Notes under the pieces: generated by a model
The model's database searches: none
What the model was told of the DNA's origin: nothing
What the model saw: the letters and a program-made list of their open reading frames with translations, nothing else
Position numbers and translations under genes: made by a program
Source: Cloacibacterium normanense
GTDB taxonomy: Bacteria; Bacteroidota; Bacteroidia; Flavobacteriales; Weeksellaceae
Direction: 5' to 3'
Assembly: GCF_002943105.1 (NCBI RefSeq)
Contig: NZ_PTPZ01000002.1
Span: 62,001 to 126,000 of the forward strand
Length of the DNA: 64,000 bases
Part shown: positions 54,302 through 62,885 of the stretch, in pieces
Position numbering within the stretch: position 1 is the first letter of the stretch
Layout of the letters: each line of letters opens with the position of its first letter

Positions 54302-54790
54302 TTACATATCGAATAAATCTGTCCTGAAATTGACTTTCAGCCTTATTTTAGAATCTACTTTTGCGCCATCGCAAGTTGCAGGCATCCATTTTTGATTCAT
54401 TGCTTTTACCGCATTCTTAATGTCTGTCTGTAAAAGATTACTATTCGGAACTTCTGGTTTTAGTGCAAAATCCTTTAAATTTCCTTCTTTATCAATGTAG
54501 AAAATGAAATCGAAAGTTCCATTTACAGAGTATAAGTTGTTAGAAAGACTAGCTTTTAGATTTTTAAATAATTTGTCTTTAAAACCATTTTCCCCGCCAA
54601 TATATTGTGCATAAGTAGCATTCGCACATTTTAGTCTGTAAAATTCTAGCGGATTATTCATATCTAATGAAATATCTGCTCTGCCAAATTCTTTAGAATT
54701 TTCTGTAATATCATTGTCTTCTACCAAATATTGTGCACTCACAAAACCGAAAGAAAACGTCATCATCACTAATAATAAAAACTTTTTCAT
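54302..54790 (-). CDS. Exported TonB-C-like domain protein
   Basis: A 162-residue exported protein with signal MKKFLLLVMMTFSFGFVSAQ. Same TonB-C-like layout: GENGFKDKLFKNLKASLSNN, FDFIFYIDKEGNLKDFALKP, NQKWMPATCDGAKVDSKIRL. First of the three tandem paralogues. It has its own terminator, so it is probably transcribed alone. Function unknown. Confidence 0.78.
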   Translation of the reverse strand: MKKFLLLVMMTFSFGFVSAQYLVEDNDITENSKEFGRADISLDMNNPLEFYRLKCANATYAQYIGGENGFKDKLFKNLKASLSNNLYSVNGTFDFIFYIDKEGNLKDFALKPEVPNSNLLQTDIKNAVKAMNQKWMPATCDGAKVDSKIRLKVNFRTDLFDM

Positions 54791-54857
54791 GTCTTAAAAT
54801 TTGATAGTAAATTTACAAAAAAAGGTTGTAAATGAATTACAACCTCTGATTTAAAAT

Positions 54858-56057
54858 TTATAAAACTTCGATTTGATTTTTCAATAAATCATCGAATTCT
54901 TCTCTTTTTCTGATGAGATGCGCTTTTCCATCTAAGAATAAAACTTCAGCAGGTTTCAATCTAGAATTGAAATTTGAACTCATCTCAAAACCATAAGCTC
55001 CTGCATTTCTGAACACTAAAACATCTCCTTCTCTTACTTCGTGTAATTTTCTGTCCCAAGCAAAAGTATCGGTTTCACAGATATTTCCAACTACGGTATA
55101 AATTCTTTCAGTTCCTTTAGGATTGGTTAGGTTTTCGATGATGTGATATGAATCATAGAACATCGGTCTGATTAAATGGTTAAATCCAGAATTTACGCCT
55201 ACAAAAACGGTAGCAGTCGTTTGTTTAATCACATTAGATTTTACCAAAAAATGCCCAGATTTAGAAACCAAATATTTCCCTGGTTCAAACCACAATTCAA
55301 AATCTTTTCCAGTTTCTTTTTTGAACTGAGTCACTGCTTTTTCTACTTTTTTACCCAAAGCTTTCACATCAGTTTCTAATTCACCTTTTTGGTAAGGAAC
55401 TTTGAAACCGCTTCCCATATCAATGTATTTAAGATTTGGGAAACTTTCTGAAAGTTCAAACATAATTTCTAAACCTTGCAAGAAAACTTCTGGGTCTTTA
55501 ATTTCACTACCTGTATGCATGTGCAAACCTTCAATATTAAGATTAGTAGATTTCATCACGCGTTCTATATGACGCATTTGGTGAATAGAAATTCCAAATT
55601 TAGAATCAATGTGTCCTGTAGAAATTTTGTAATTTCCTCCTGCAAAAATATGTGGATTAATTCTTAGAAAAACTGGGTAAGAATCGCCATATTTAGTCCC
55701 GAATTGCTCTAAAATAGAGATGTTATCAATATTAATATGAACATTTAGAGCCATCGCTTCTTCTATTTCGGCAAGGTCTACACAATTGGGCGTAAATAAA
55801 ATTCTCTCTGCCGAAAAGCCAGCTTTTAAACCTAATTTTACTTCGTTTATAGAAACACAATCAAGATTCGCTCCTAATTTTTCTACATATTTTAGGATGT
55901 TGATATTGGTGAGTGATTTACAAGCGTAGAAAAACTTAGTGCTCTCCGCAAAAGAAGTGGTGAGTTTCTCGTACTGAGATTTTATAGAATCGGCGTCATA
56001 AACATAAACCGGCGTTCCGAATTCTTCTGCAATCTGAAGCAAATCTTGATTTGTCAT
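54858..56057 (-). CDS. lysA: Diaminopimelate decarboxylase
   Basis: A 399-residue PLP enzyme making lysine from meso-diaminopimelate. The PLP Lys is Lys47 in FFYACKSLTN, with HTGSEIKDP, DMGSGFKVPYQ and the EPGKYLVSKSG phosphate-binding site further on; the GNICETDTFAWDR segment is family-typical. It may also serve aspartate-family balance with cell-wall synthesis. Appears monocistronic. Confidence 0.95.
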   Translation of the reverse strand: MTNQDLLQIAEEFGTPVYVYDADSIKSQYEKLTTSFAESTKFFYACKSLTNINILKYVEKLGANLDCVSINEVKLGLKAGFSAERILFTPNCVDLAEIEEAMALNVHINIDNISILEQFGTKYGDSYPVFLRINPHIFAGGNYKISTGHIDSKFGISIHQMRHIERVMKSTNLNIEGLHMHTGSEIKDPEVFLQGLEIMFELSESFPNLKYIDMGSGFKVPYQKGELETDVKALGKKVEKAVTQFKKETGKDFELWFEPGKYLVSKSGHFLVKSNVIKQTTATVFVGVNSGFNHLIRPMFYDSYHIIENLTNPKGTERIYTVVGNICETDTFAWDRKLHEVREGDVLVFRNAGAYGFEMSSNFNSRLKPAEVLFLDGKAHLIRKREEFDDLLKNQIEVL

Positions 56058-56155
56058 AATAAAAATTTTACTGCAAAAATATAAATTTTAGATTTTAAAA
56101 CCAAACAATAATTTTATTTAGTAAAAATTATCTATTTTGAGTATTATTTTTAGAT

Positions 56156-57376
56156 TTATTTAGGTAATTTTTCTATTTTATACTCGTTTTTCAGTAAAGA
56201 TAGTTTTAAATCGTTGATGATTTCTGGCGAAACTTTCTTCACTTCAATCTGCAATTTATTTAATTTCCTCCTAGATTGAATCTGATGGAACAATTCATAA
56301 TACCCAAATGAAATCAATTTTCCTTCTTCTATGATGAGAAATGATTTCTCGCCGAGATTTCTGCCTTTTCCAATCCATAGTTCATTTCTACCTTTCAGCG
56401 TAATGAGCTCTTTCAGTGTTTTATAATCGCTAAGCGATTCATTTTCGGTGATATAATGCTTCACTTTGCTGCCTTGAGAAAAATTTTTGAATTTCAACAA
56501 AGGTTTTTCTGTGTGAACAGAATTTTTTTCAACCTTAAATTTTCCATCAATGTAGAATAAACCATAAGGCAAAAACTGCTTCTTCGATTTATTCTGATTC
56601 AGCAAAATCAATCTCGCAATCGTATCTGTTCCCGTAAGTTCGTAATTAATTTGCGCTACTTCTTCCTGAATATTTTGCCATTTAACAGATTTAGAATTGA
56701 ATAATTTTTTAGAAACTCTAAAAATATCATCTACATAATCTTCAAAAAGAATGGCTCCAGAAGCATTTTGAAAATACACAAACCCTTTCTCCGAAGGTAA
56801 ATCCTGCGTAAGTTCTTTTATTTTATTGATATAAGATTTTGCGTTGCTTTCTTCGTGGTGCTGCTGAATAATTTCGTGGCTGTTGTCTTTGGTTTTTAAC
56901 AATTTAAAAAGTTCCAAAGTAGCTCTTGCATCACCAGAAGCTCTGTGTTCATCAACCAAAGGAATTCCGATAGATTTACATAATTTCCCCAGAGAATAAC
57001 TTTTTTCATGAGGAATCAGTTTTTTTGCCAAAGGAATTGTATCTAAAGTATTGATTTTAAAATCAAAACCTAACCTTTTAAAACTTTGACGAAGCATTCT
57101 GTAATCAAAATCTATATTGTGTCCCACTAAAATAGTTCCTTCTGTAATTTCTATGATTCTTTTCGCGATTTCATGAAATTTCGGAGCAGTTTTCACCATT
57201 TTTTGGGTAATTCCTGTCAGTTTTTGTACAAAGGGAGATATTTCACTTTCTGGATTAACAAGTGAAATAAATTGGTCTGTGATAACGTGGCCATCATATC
57301 TGAAAATCGCAATTTCTATAATGCTTTCTTTTCTATAAGGCGCTCCGTTTCCTTCTATGTCTATTATGGTATACAA
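56156..57376 (-). CDS. DEDDh 3'-5' exonuclease with a decayed GIY-YIG-like C-terminal region
   Basis: A 406-residue protein. The first about 165 residues are a DnaQ/epsilon-type exonuclease: Asp6 and Glu8 (MYTIIDIEGNG), Asp89 in GHNIDFDYR, His144 and Asp149 in DEHRASGDA. Residues about 197-263 resemble the UvrC/Cho GIY-YIG nuclease in layout (GFVYFQNASGAILFEDYVDD, INYELTGTDTIARLILLNQN), but the GIY and YIG residues are gone, so that half is probably inactive. The start TTG at 57376 gives MYTIIDIEG, the family start; a GTG at 57397 is possible. Related fusions with intact nuclease domains are known. Role: perhaps DNA repair. Confidence 0.82.
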   Translation of the reverse strand: MYTIIDIEGNGAPYRKESIIEIAIFRYDGHVITDQFISLVNPESEISPFVQKLTGITQKMVKTAPKFHEIAKRIIEITEGTILVGHNIDFDYRMLRQSFKRLGFDFKINTLDTIPLAKKLIPHEKSYSLGKLCKSIGIPLVDEHRASGDARATLELFKLLKTKDNSHEIIQQHHEESNAKSYINKIKELTQDLPSEKGFVYFQNASGAILFEDYVDDIFRVSKKLFNSKSVKWQNIQEEVAQINYELTGTDTIARLILLNQNKSKKQFLPYGLFYIDGKFKVEKNSVHTEKPLLKFKNFSQGSKVKHYITENESLSDYKTLKELITLKGRNELWIGKGRNLGEKSFLIIEEGKLISFGYYELFHQIQSRRKLNKLQIEVKKVSPEIINDLKLSLLKNEYKIEKLPK

Positions 57377-57446
57377 AACGAAAAATAAATATCCCACAAA
57401 TTTACGGTTTATAAATTGGTGGGATTTATAAAATTATAAGATTTTT

Positions 57447-58982
57447 TTACCTTCTCATCTTCAAACCAAACATTCCGAGGACAAATTTGGCGCCTTCTCT
57501 GGCTAAAGTGGTAGTGAATGTTCTTCCAGCTCTAGACTTCATCACTTGCTCAAACATTCCCGGCTCTTCTTTAGGTTGTCTAGCCGTAGATTTTTCTTGT
57601 GCTACTTCTTTTTCTACTTCCGCAGCCTGTTCCATGCGTTTGGCTAAAATTTCATAGGCAGATTCTTTGTCTACTTCATTTTTATATTTTTTAACCAAAT
57701 CAGAAGAATTAACCAAATCATCTATCTCTTCAGAAGTTAAAACATCCATTCTAGATTCTGGCGAAATCAAATAAGTATGAACCAATGGAGTTGGAATTCC
57801 TTTCTCATCAAGCGCTGTGACGAAAGCTTCACCAATTCCTAAATTCTGAATTAAATTGGCTGCGTCATAATATTCGGTAATCGGATAATTCTCTACTGCT
57901 TTATCAATTTCTTTTCTGTCTTTTGCCGTGAAACCACGCAAAGCGTGCTGAATTTTAAGCCCTAATTGAGAAAGTACATTTTCTGGAACATCTCCTGGAA
58001 TTTGAGTGATAAAATAAATTCCTACTCCTTTTGAACGGATGAGTTTCACCATCGTTTCTATCTGCGAAAGCAAAGCTTTACTCGCTTCATTGAAAATCAA
58101 ATGCGCTTCGTCTATGAAAAGAACTAATTTTGGTTTTCCGCTGTCTCCTTCTTCTGGAAAAGTCATGTAAATTTCTGCAAAAAGCGAAAGCATAAACGTA
58201 GAAAATAATTGCGGTTGATTCTGAATATCTGCAACTCTCAAAACGTTTACCACACCTTTTCCGCCTCTCGTTTGCAGTAAATCTTCTACATCAAAACTTG
58301 GTTCACCGAAAAAACTCGTTGCTCCTTGTTGCTCCATCGCTACAATCGAACGAAGAATTGCACCTAAAGAAGCTGGAGAAATAGAACCATAATTATCTGC
58401 TAATTCTTTTTTACCTTCTTCATTGTCAGTTACATATTGCAAAACTTTTTTCAAATCATCTAAATCAATGAGCGGCAATGCTTTGTCATCTGCATATTTG
58501 AAAACGATGGACATAATACTTGCTTGAGTTTCATTTAATCCCAAAATTTTAGAAAGTAAAACTGGACCAAATTCTGTAACAGTAGCTCTCAGTTTCAAAC
58601 CTTTTTCTGCAGAAATGGTCATGAGTTCTACTGGAAAAGATTGCGGCTGATATGGCAATTGCGTTTTTGCATATCTTTCGTTGATTTTATCATTTTGTTC
58701 GCCTTCTACAGCAATTCCAGAAAGGTCACCTTTGATATCCATCACCAAAGTTGGAATACCTTTATGCGAAAGTTGTTCTACAAAAACTTGTAGTGTTTTG
58801 GTCTTTCCTGTACCTGTAGCTCCTGCAATCAGACCATGTCTATTGACCGTTTTCAAAGGAACGGTAACATCTACTTCAGTAATTACTTCTCCGTCTAACA
58901 TTCCCTTTCCTAGAACGATATATTCTCCTTTTGGTTGATATCTAGAGTTAAGTTCTTCTATAAATTTTGATTTTTCTGCCAT
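57447..58982 (-). CDS. HerA-like / DUF853 ATPase
   Basis: A 511-residue cytoplasmic ATPase of the FtsK/HerA superfamily. Walker A is GATGTGKT (54-61), Walker B KLVLFIDEAHLIF, with an arginine-containing GKGVVNVLRVADIQNQ region and the end FTTTLAREGAKFVLGMFGLK that is usual for the DUF853 group. Biological role uncertain, DNA or protein translocation suspected. The ATG at 58982 (MAEKSKFIEELN) is preferred to a TTG at 59000. Divergent from the copper operon. Confidence 0.9.
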   Translation of the reverse strand: MAEKSKFIEELNSRYQPKGEYIVLGKGMLDGEVITEVDVTVPLKTVNRHGLIAGATGTGKTKTLQVFVEQLSHKGIPTLVMDIKGDLSGIAVEGEQNDKINERYAKTQLPYQPQSFPVELMTISAEKGLKLRATVTEFGPVLLSKILGLNETQASIMSIVFKYADDKALPLIDLDDLKKVLQYVTDNEEGKKELADNYGSISPASLGAILRSIVAMEQQGATSFFGEPSFDVEDLLQTRGGKGVVNVLRVADIQNQPQLFSTFMLSLFAEIYMTFPEEGDSGKPKLVLFIDEAHLIFNEASKALLSQIETMVKLIRSKGVGIYFITQIPGDVPENVLSQLGLKIQHALRGFTAKDRKEIDKAVENYPITEYYDAANLIQNLGIGEAFVTALDEKGIPTPLVHTYLISPESRMDVLTSEEIDDLVNSSDLVKKYKNEVDKESAYEILAKRMEQAAEVEKEVAQEKSTARQPKEEPGMFEQVMKSRAGRTFTTTLAREGAKFVLGMFGLKMRR

Positions 58983-59077
58983 TATTTTCTTTTTTTTCAA
59001 CCTTTAAATTTAAAAAATTTAGAAATACTTCTGCGAAATTATTTTTTAAAATGTATTTTTGCCCTGATTAAAATCAT

Positions 59078-59109
59078 TTGCATAATAAGACAAATTTGTC
59101 CTATTTTTG
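59078..59109 (+). promoter_or_regulatory. Promoter of the copper-receptor operon with a palindromic operator candidate
   Basis: TTG at 59078-59080, 21 bases, then TATTTTTG at 59102-59109; the ATG is 7 bases after the box. In the spacer lies the perfect 12-base palindrome GACAAATTTGTC (59089-59100), which extends as TAnGACAAATTTGTCnTA. A repressor or activator bound there would directly block or change polymerase access. Confidence 0.6.
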
Positions 59110-59116
59110 TAATGCA

Positions 59117-59485
59117 ATGAAAAGTGCTATTTCTTTCATATTATCTTCTATCATATTTCTGGCAAGTTTCCAGAACTCACTTTTCTATGTAGATTATCAA
59201 ATCAATACAGAATTCTACGAAACGTATTGTATTAACAAACAAAAACCAGAATTAGACTGTAACGGTAAATGTCAGGTTAAAAAAGCAACGGAGCAATCTC
59301 AAAATCCAGCTTCACAAATTAAATATGCTTTCGAACTGAACATTCTCCCTTCAAAACCCTTAGAAACTGAAATCAGAAATCCTTTTTCTTTGGAACTCAA
59401 ATCTAAAAAGTTTTCATATAACCATATTTTCACTTTAGATGGTTATACTCACATTCTACCGGATCCTCCGAAAAATTTAGCTTAA
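59117..59485 (+). CDS. Small Cys-motif protein preceding the copper receptor
   Basis: A 122-residue protein with an N-terminal hydrophobic stretch (AISFILSSIIFLASF), then FYETYCINKQKPELDCNGKC with Cys38, Cys48 and Cys52 (CNGKC), which may bind metal. The rest is polar. I recall comparable short proteins with a CxNK...CNGKC motif directly before TonB receptors in Flavobacteriia, but no function is known to me. The ATG at 59117 is preferred to a TTG at 59078 that falls in the promoter. Probably cotranscribed with the receptor. Confidence 0.75.
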   Translation: MKSAISFILSSIIFLASFQNSLFYVDYQINTEFYETYCINKQKPELDCNGKCQVKKATEQSQNPASQIKYAFELNILPSKPLETEIRNPFSLELKSKKFSYNHIFTLDGYTHILPDPPKNLA

Positions 59486-59578
59486 ACCTAACCACTTTTT
59501 TCGCTCAGAACATTTCTCTTTATCATAATTTGATGAAGTGCAGTGACACATGATTATTTAATCTAAATTTTAAAAACA

Positions 59579-61579
59579 ATGAATATTAAACTTTATAGCA
59601 TTGCTGCAATATTTTTTGCAACAACACATTCTTTATTCGCTCAACAAGAACAAGACAGCACTTACCGAAATATAGAAGTAGTAAAAATTACCAAAGTTTT
59701 ACCAAAATCTCAAAACAAACAAAACTTAGAAACCAAACAATCTGATTTACTGAATCACGATGCAGGAAAATTCCTGAATTCTATTCCAGAAATTAACGGA
59801 ATTAAAAAAGCTGGAAATTATGCTACTGATCCAGTTTTGAGAGGTTTCAAATATGAGCAGTTGAATATTGTTATTGACGGAGCAGCTCATGCCGTAAATG
59901 CTTGCCCAAGTAGAATGGATCCTGCAGTTTCTCAAGTGAATATGAACATGGTTCAAGAAGCTGAAATTTACAAAGGTCCTTATCATTTCCGATACGGAAA
60001 TTCTTTTGGAGGAACCATTAATTTCGTAACCCTTGCTCCTGAATTTACAGAAAATTTAAAATTAGGTGGTAGAATTTCTTCTGGCTACGAAAGCAACGGA
60101 AACGTTTTTAGAAATGAATTGTTTTCTCAACTTTCACACAAAAAAATTGTTTGGGATTTATTCGGTTCTTATCAAAAAGGAGACCGTTACAAAGACGGAA
60201 ACGGTGACGAAGTGCGTTCTGCTTTTCTAAGATACAACATGGGAACCAAAGGAAATTTCAAATGGAATGACCAAAATGTAACCACATTACAAATCAATAC
60301 CAACCAAGGAAGAGATGTAGAATTTGCTGCGCTAAACATGGATTTAATCTATGACAAAACATGGATGTTTCAGTTAAAACATTTGGCAGAATTCAACCAA
60401 AAATATTTAAAACACTTAGATTTTAATTCTTACTACTCTTTCGTAGACCATTCTATGGGAACTCCTGATAGAAAAATGGTTTCTGACGTACAATCTACCA
60501 CTTATGGAGCCCGATTAGAATCTAAATTCGCTTTTGGAAAAAACACTTTCTACACTGGCTTAGATTATAAACATGAAGGCGCGGAAAATATCAGAATGAT
60601 TATGCCTGCAATGATGCCAATGAGAGACGGAACTTCTTGGCAAGATTCTTCTACTGACCAAATCGGTTGGTTTAATGAATATCAAATCAATTTTAAAAAT
60701 TCAAAATTAGTAGCTTCTCTTCGTTTAGATTTCAATAAAGGCGATGCGAAAGCACTTTCTAACCTATTCAAAACACTTTACGGAGATGGAAAAGCAGAAA
60801 ACTTGAACCACAGCTTAAGTTTAGGATATAATAAAAACTTGTACAACCATAATCAGTTAGGAATTTGGCTAGGAAGAGCACAACGCAGTGGAAGTTTAAC
60901 CGAAAGATATATCAATAGATTTGCCGTAGGAATCGATGCTTACGAATTAGTAGGAAATCCTGATTTAAAACCTGAAACCAACAATCAAATCGACCTTATT
61001 TTCACCCATAAAAAAGATAATATTTTCTTTCAAGCAGATGTTTTCTATTCTTATTTAGAAAATTATATTTCTGGAGTGATTGTTCCCATCAAACCATATT
61101 CTATGACGGCACCAGGAACCAGACAAATCCAAAATATAGAAAAAGCCTTCAAAACAGGAGTGGAAACCAGATTTAATTGGCAATTTTTACCAAAATTCCG
61201 CACAGAATTGGCAGCAGCTTATACCTATGCTGAAGACATGAACACCAATAATCCTTTGCCAGAAATCGCTCCGCTAGATTTCCGCTGGAATGTGTTAGCA
61301 GATTTTTCGCCAGTAAGTTTGGGACTTCATTACAGATATTCTGCAAAACAAAGCAGAATAAATCCTACTTTTGGTGAATTTACTACTCCAGAATTTTCTG
61401 TGTTTGATTTCACCTCAAAATACAATGTTTTCAAAAATGCTACTTTAAGTTTTGATGTTTTAAACATTTTTGACCGTGCTTACGCAGAACATTTAAACAG
61501 AACACTTTCTACCAATAAAAAACAAAGAATTTTAGCGGTTGGTAGAAGCTTTAATATTGGTTTTAGCTATAATTTTTAA
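59579..61579 (+). CDS. TonB-dependent copper receptor, OprC/NosA-like
   Basis: A 666-residue outer-membrane receptor: signal peptide to about residue 22 (SLFAQQE), plug domain (EINGIKKAGNYATDPVLRGF, INIVIDG-like NIVIDGAAHAV), then a 22-strand barrel ending FNIGFSYNF with a C-terminal Phe. The copper-site pattern CxxxM is Cys109/Met113 (ACPSRMDP) and HxM is His291/Met293 (DHSMG), as reported for OprC. A Met-rich loop MIMPAMMPM follows at 340-348. These suggest Cu uptake. The start ATG is 93 bases past the Cys-motif gene. Confidence 0.85.
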   Translation: MNIKLYSIAAIFFATTHSLFAQQEQDSTYRNIEVVKITKVLPKSQNKQNLETKQSDLLNHDAGKFLNSIPEINGIKKAGNYATDPVLRGFKYEQLNIVIDGAAHAVNACPSRMDPAVSQVNMNMVQEAEIYKGPYHFRYGNSFGGTINFVTLAPEFTENLKLGGRISSGYESNGNVFRNELFSQLSHKKIVWDLFGSYQKGDRYKDGNGDEVRSAFLRYNMGTKGNFKWNDQNVTTLQINTNQGRDVEFAALNMDLIYDKTWMFQLKHLAEFNQKYLKHLDFNSYYSFVDHSMGTPDRKMVSDVQSTTYGARLESKFAFGKNTFYTGLDYKHEGAENIRMIMPAMMPMRDGTSWQDSSTDQIGWFNEYQINFKNSKLVASLRLDFNKGDAKALSNLFKTLYGDGKAENLNHSLSLGYNKNLYNHNQLGIWLGRAQRSGSLTERYINRFAVGIDAYELVGNPDLKPETNNQIDLIFTHKKDNIFFQADVFYSYLENYISGVIVPIKPYSMTAPGTRQIQNIEKAFKTGVETRFNWQFLPKFRTELAAAYTYAEDMNTNNPLPEIAPLDFRWNVLADFSPVSLGLHYRYSAKQSRINPTFGEFTTPEFSVFDFTSKYNVFKNATLSFDVLNIFDRAYAEHLNRTLSTNKKQRILAVGRSFNIGFSYNF

Positions 61580-61590
61580 TACTTTTTTAT

Positions 61591-61629
61591 CTTTTGTGTC
61601 TAAAACATTTTAGGCACAAAAGTTTTATT
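61591..61629 (+). terminator. Terminator of the copper-receptor operon
   Basis: Fifteen-pair stem CTTTTGTGTCTAAAA / TTTTAGGCACAAAAG with one G-U pair and a CAT loop, followed by TTTTATTTTTT. Confidence 0.85.
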
Positions 61630-61761
61630 TTTTAGCCTAAGAGAGCCTAGCGAATTTTCCTAGGCTTTACTTTTAGAAGATTGACAAACCTCATCTCTTT
61701 TTACACATAGGAATGTCAATATTTTTGCTTAAATTTGTTAATCATCAAAAATAAAAAAATC

Positions 61762-62205
61762 ATGGATAAAGCATTTATTTTATCTAGCATTATAGATGAG
61801 TATCAAAAAGTTATTGACAACCTAAAAGCTTCGGTGGAACGTTACAAGCATGAATCTGATATTGACGAAGATAACACGTTAGACCCAGAAGATTATGCCA
61901 GACAAACTGAAGCCAAAGATATGCAACTTCGTTTTGAAAAAATGCTGAACGAAGCCAAACAAAATCTGAAATTTTTAGAAGATTCTAAATCAGAAACTAA
62001 GGAAATTGCAGAAGCTGGTGCTTTATTAGAGACCGATAAGAATTATTTATTCATAGGGGTTTCTGTTCCAGCATTTAAATTGGGAGATAAGGATGTGATT
62101 TCATTCTCAGAAGATGCTCCTATTTACCAAAACGTAAAAGGCAAAACATCAGGCGAAACCATAGAAATGGGCAATAATAACTTTGAAATTAAAAATATTT
62201 TTTAA
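61762..62205 (+). CDS. GreA/GreB-like protein (coiled coil plus FKBP-like tail)
   Basis: A 147-residue cytoplasmic protein. The first about 75 residues form an antiparallel coiled coil (IIDEYQKVIDNLKASVERYK, EKMLNEAKQNLKFLED), and the end (EAGALLETDKNYLFIGVSVP, VISFSEDAPIYQNVKGKTSG, NNFEIKNIF) follows the GreA C-terminal domain pattern. The acidic loop of true Gre factors is replaced by DIDEDNTLDPEDY. It may bind RNA polymerase. Start ATG 61762 is preferred over TTG 61735. Its stop is directly followed by the Crp/Fnr gene, so the two are cotranscribed. Confidence 0.7.
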   Translation: MDKAFILSSIIDEYQKVIDNLKASVERYKHESDIDEDNTLDPEDYARQTEAKDMQLRFEKMLNEAKQNLKFLEDSKSETKEIAEAGALLETDKNYLFIGVSVPAFKLGDKDVISFSEDAPIYQNVKGKTSGETIEMGNNNFEIKNIF

Positions 62206-62823
62206 ATGTCAAAAACTACAGAATTTAGCGCAACACCAGAACTTCTAAAACAGTTATACGAATACAGCATTATAAAAAATTACGAAGCTGGCGATGTTAT
62301 TTTAGACGAAAACGCAAGAATTCGCTCTATTCCTATCGTTACCAAAGGAAGCATAAAAGTAATGCGAACCGAAGAAGACGGTAGAGAAATTCTACTTTAT
62401 TATATAAAAGCTGGCGAAAGTTGCGTAATGTCTTTCCTTGGTGGTTTACATGGAGAAACCTCTAAAGTAAAAGCCGAAGTAGAAGAAGATGCAGAAATAT
62501 TATTCTTACCTACGGAAAAAGTAGCGCAACTCATTAAAACGCATCCAGAATGGTTGGATTATATTTTCAAATTATACCATAAACGTTTTGAGGAATTGCT
62601 AGAAATGGTAAATGAAGTAACTTTCAAAAAAGTAGATGATAGATTGCTCTCTTTGCTTCAAAAAAAATCAGAACTTACCGATTCTAAAATTATCCACACC
62701 ACACACGAACAATTGGCCAATGAATTAGGAACAGCCAGAGTAGTGGTTTCTAGGCTACTAAAATCGCTGGAAGAAGACGGCAAACTAAAATTAGGAAGAA
62801 ATAAAATTGAACTTTTATCATAA
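62206..62823 (+). CDS. Crp/Fnr family transcriptional regulator
   Basis: A 205-residue regulator with a cyclic-nucleotide-type beta barrel (about 25-120: YEAGDVILDENARIR, VTKGSIKVMRTEEDGREILL) and a C-terminal winged helix-turn-helix (THEQLANELGTARVVVSRLL). It has no N-terminal FNR Fe-S cysteine cluster. Cys73 in GESCVMSF is its only cysteine. Likely controls the adjacent sulfur genes. Its own gene follows the GreA-like gene without gap. Confidence 0.92.
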   Translation: MSKTTEFSATPELLKQLYEYSIIKNYEAGDVILDENARIRSIPIVTKGSIKVMRTEEDGREILLYYIKAGESCVMSFLGGLHGETSKVKAEVEEDAEILFLPTEKVAQLIKTHPEWLDYIFKLYHKRFEELLEMVNEVTFKKVDDRLLSLLQKKSELTDSKIIHTTHEQLANELGTARVVVSRLLKSLEEDGKLKLGRNKIELLS

Positions 62824-62848
62824 AAATGCAACTTAAGTTGCATTTTTT
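62822..62848 (+). terminator. Terminator after the Crp/Fnr gene
   Basis: Perfect palindrome AAAAATGCAACTT / AAGTTGCATTTTT, directly at the stop codon, with a T run. Confidence 0.87.
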
Positions 62849-62885
62849 TATTTTTACAAAACAGAACTTTGCAAAAATTTGATTA

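Noticed and set aside
61644-61666. AGCCTAG ... CTAGGCT inverted repeat after the copper receptor as a second terminator
   Set aside because: The stem is short, and the stronger hairpin at 61591-61629 already ends the operon; it may be a decayed element but nothing more can be supported.
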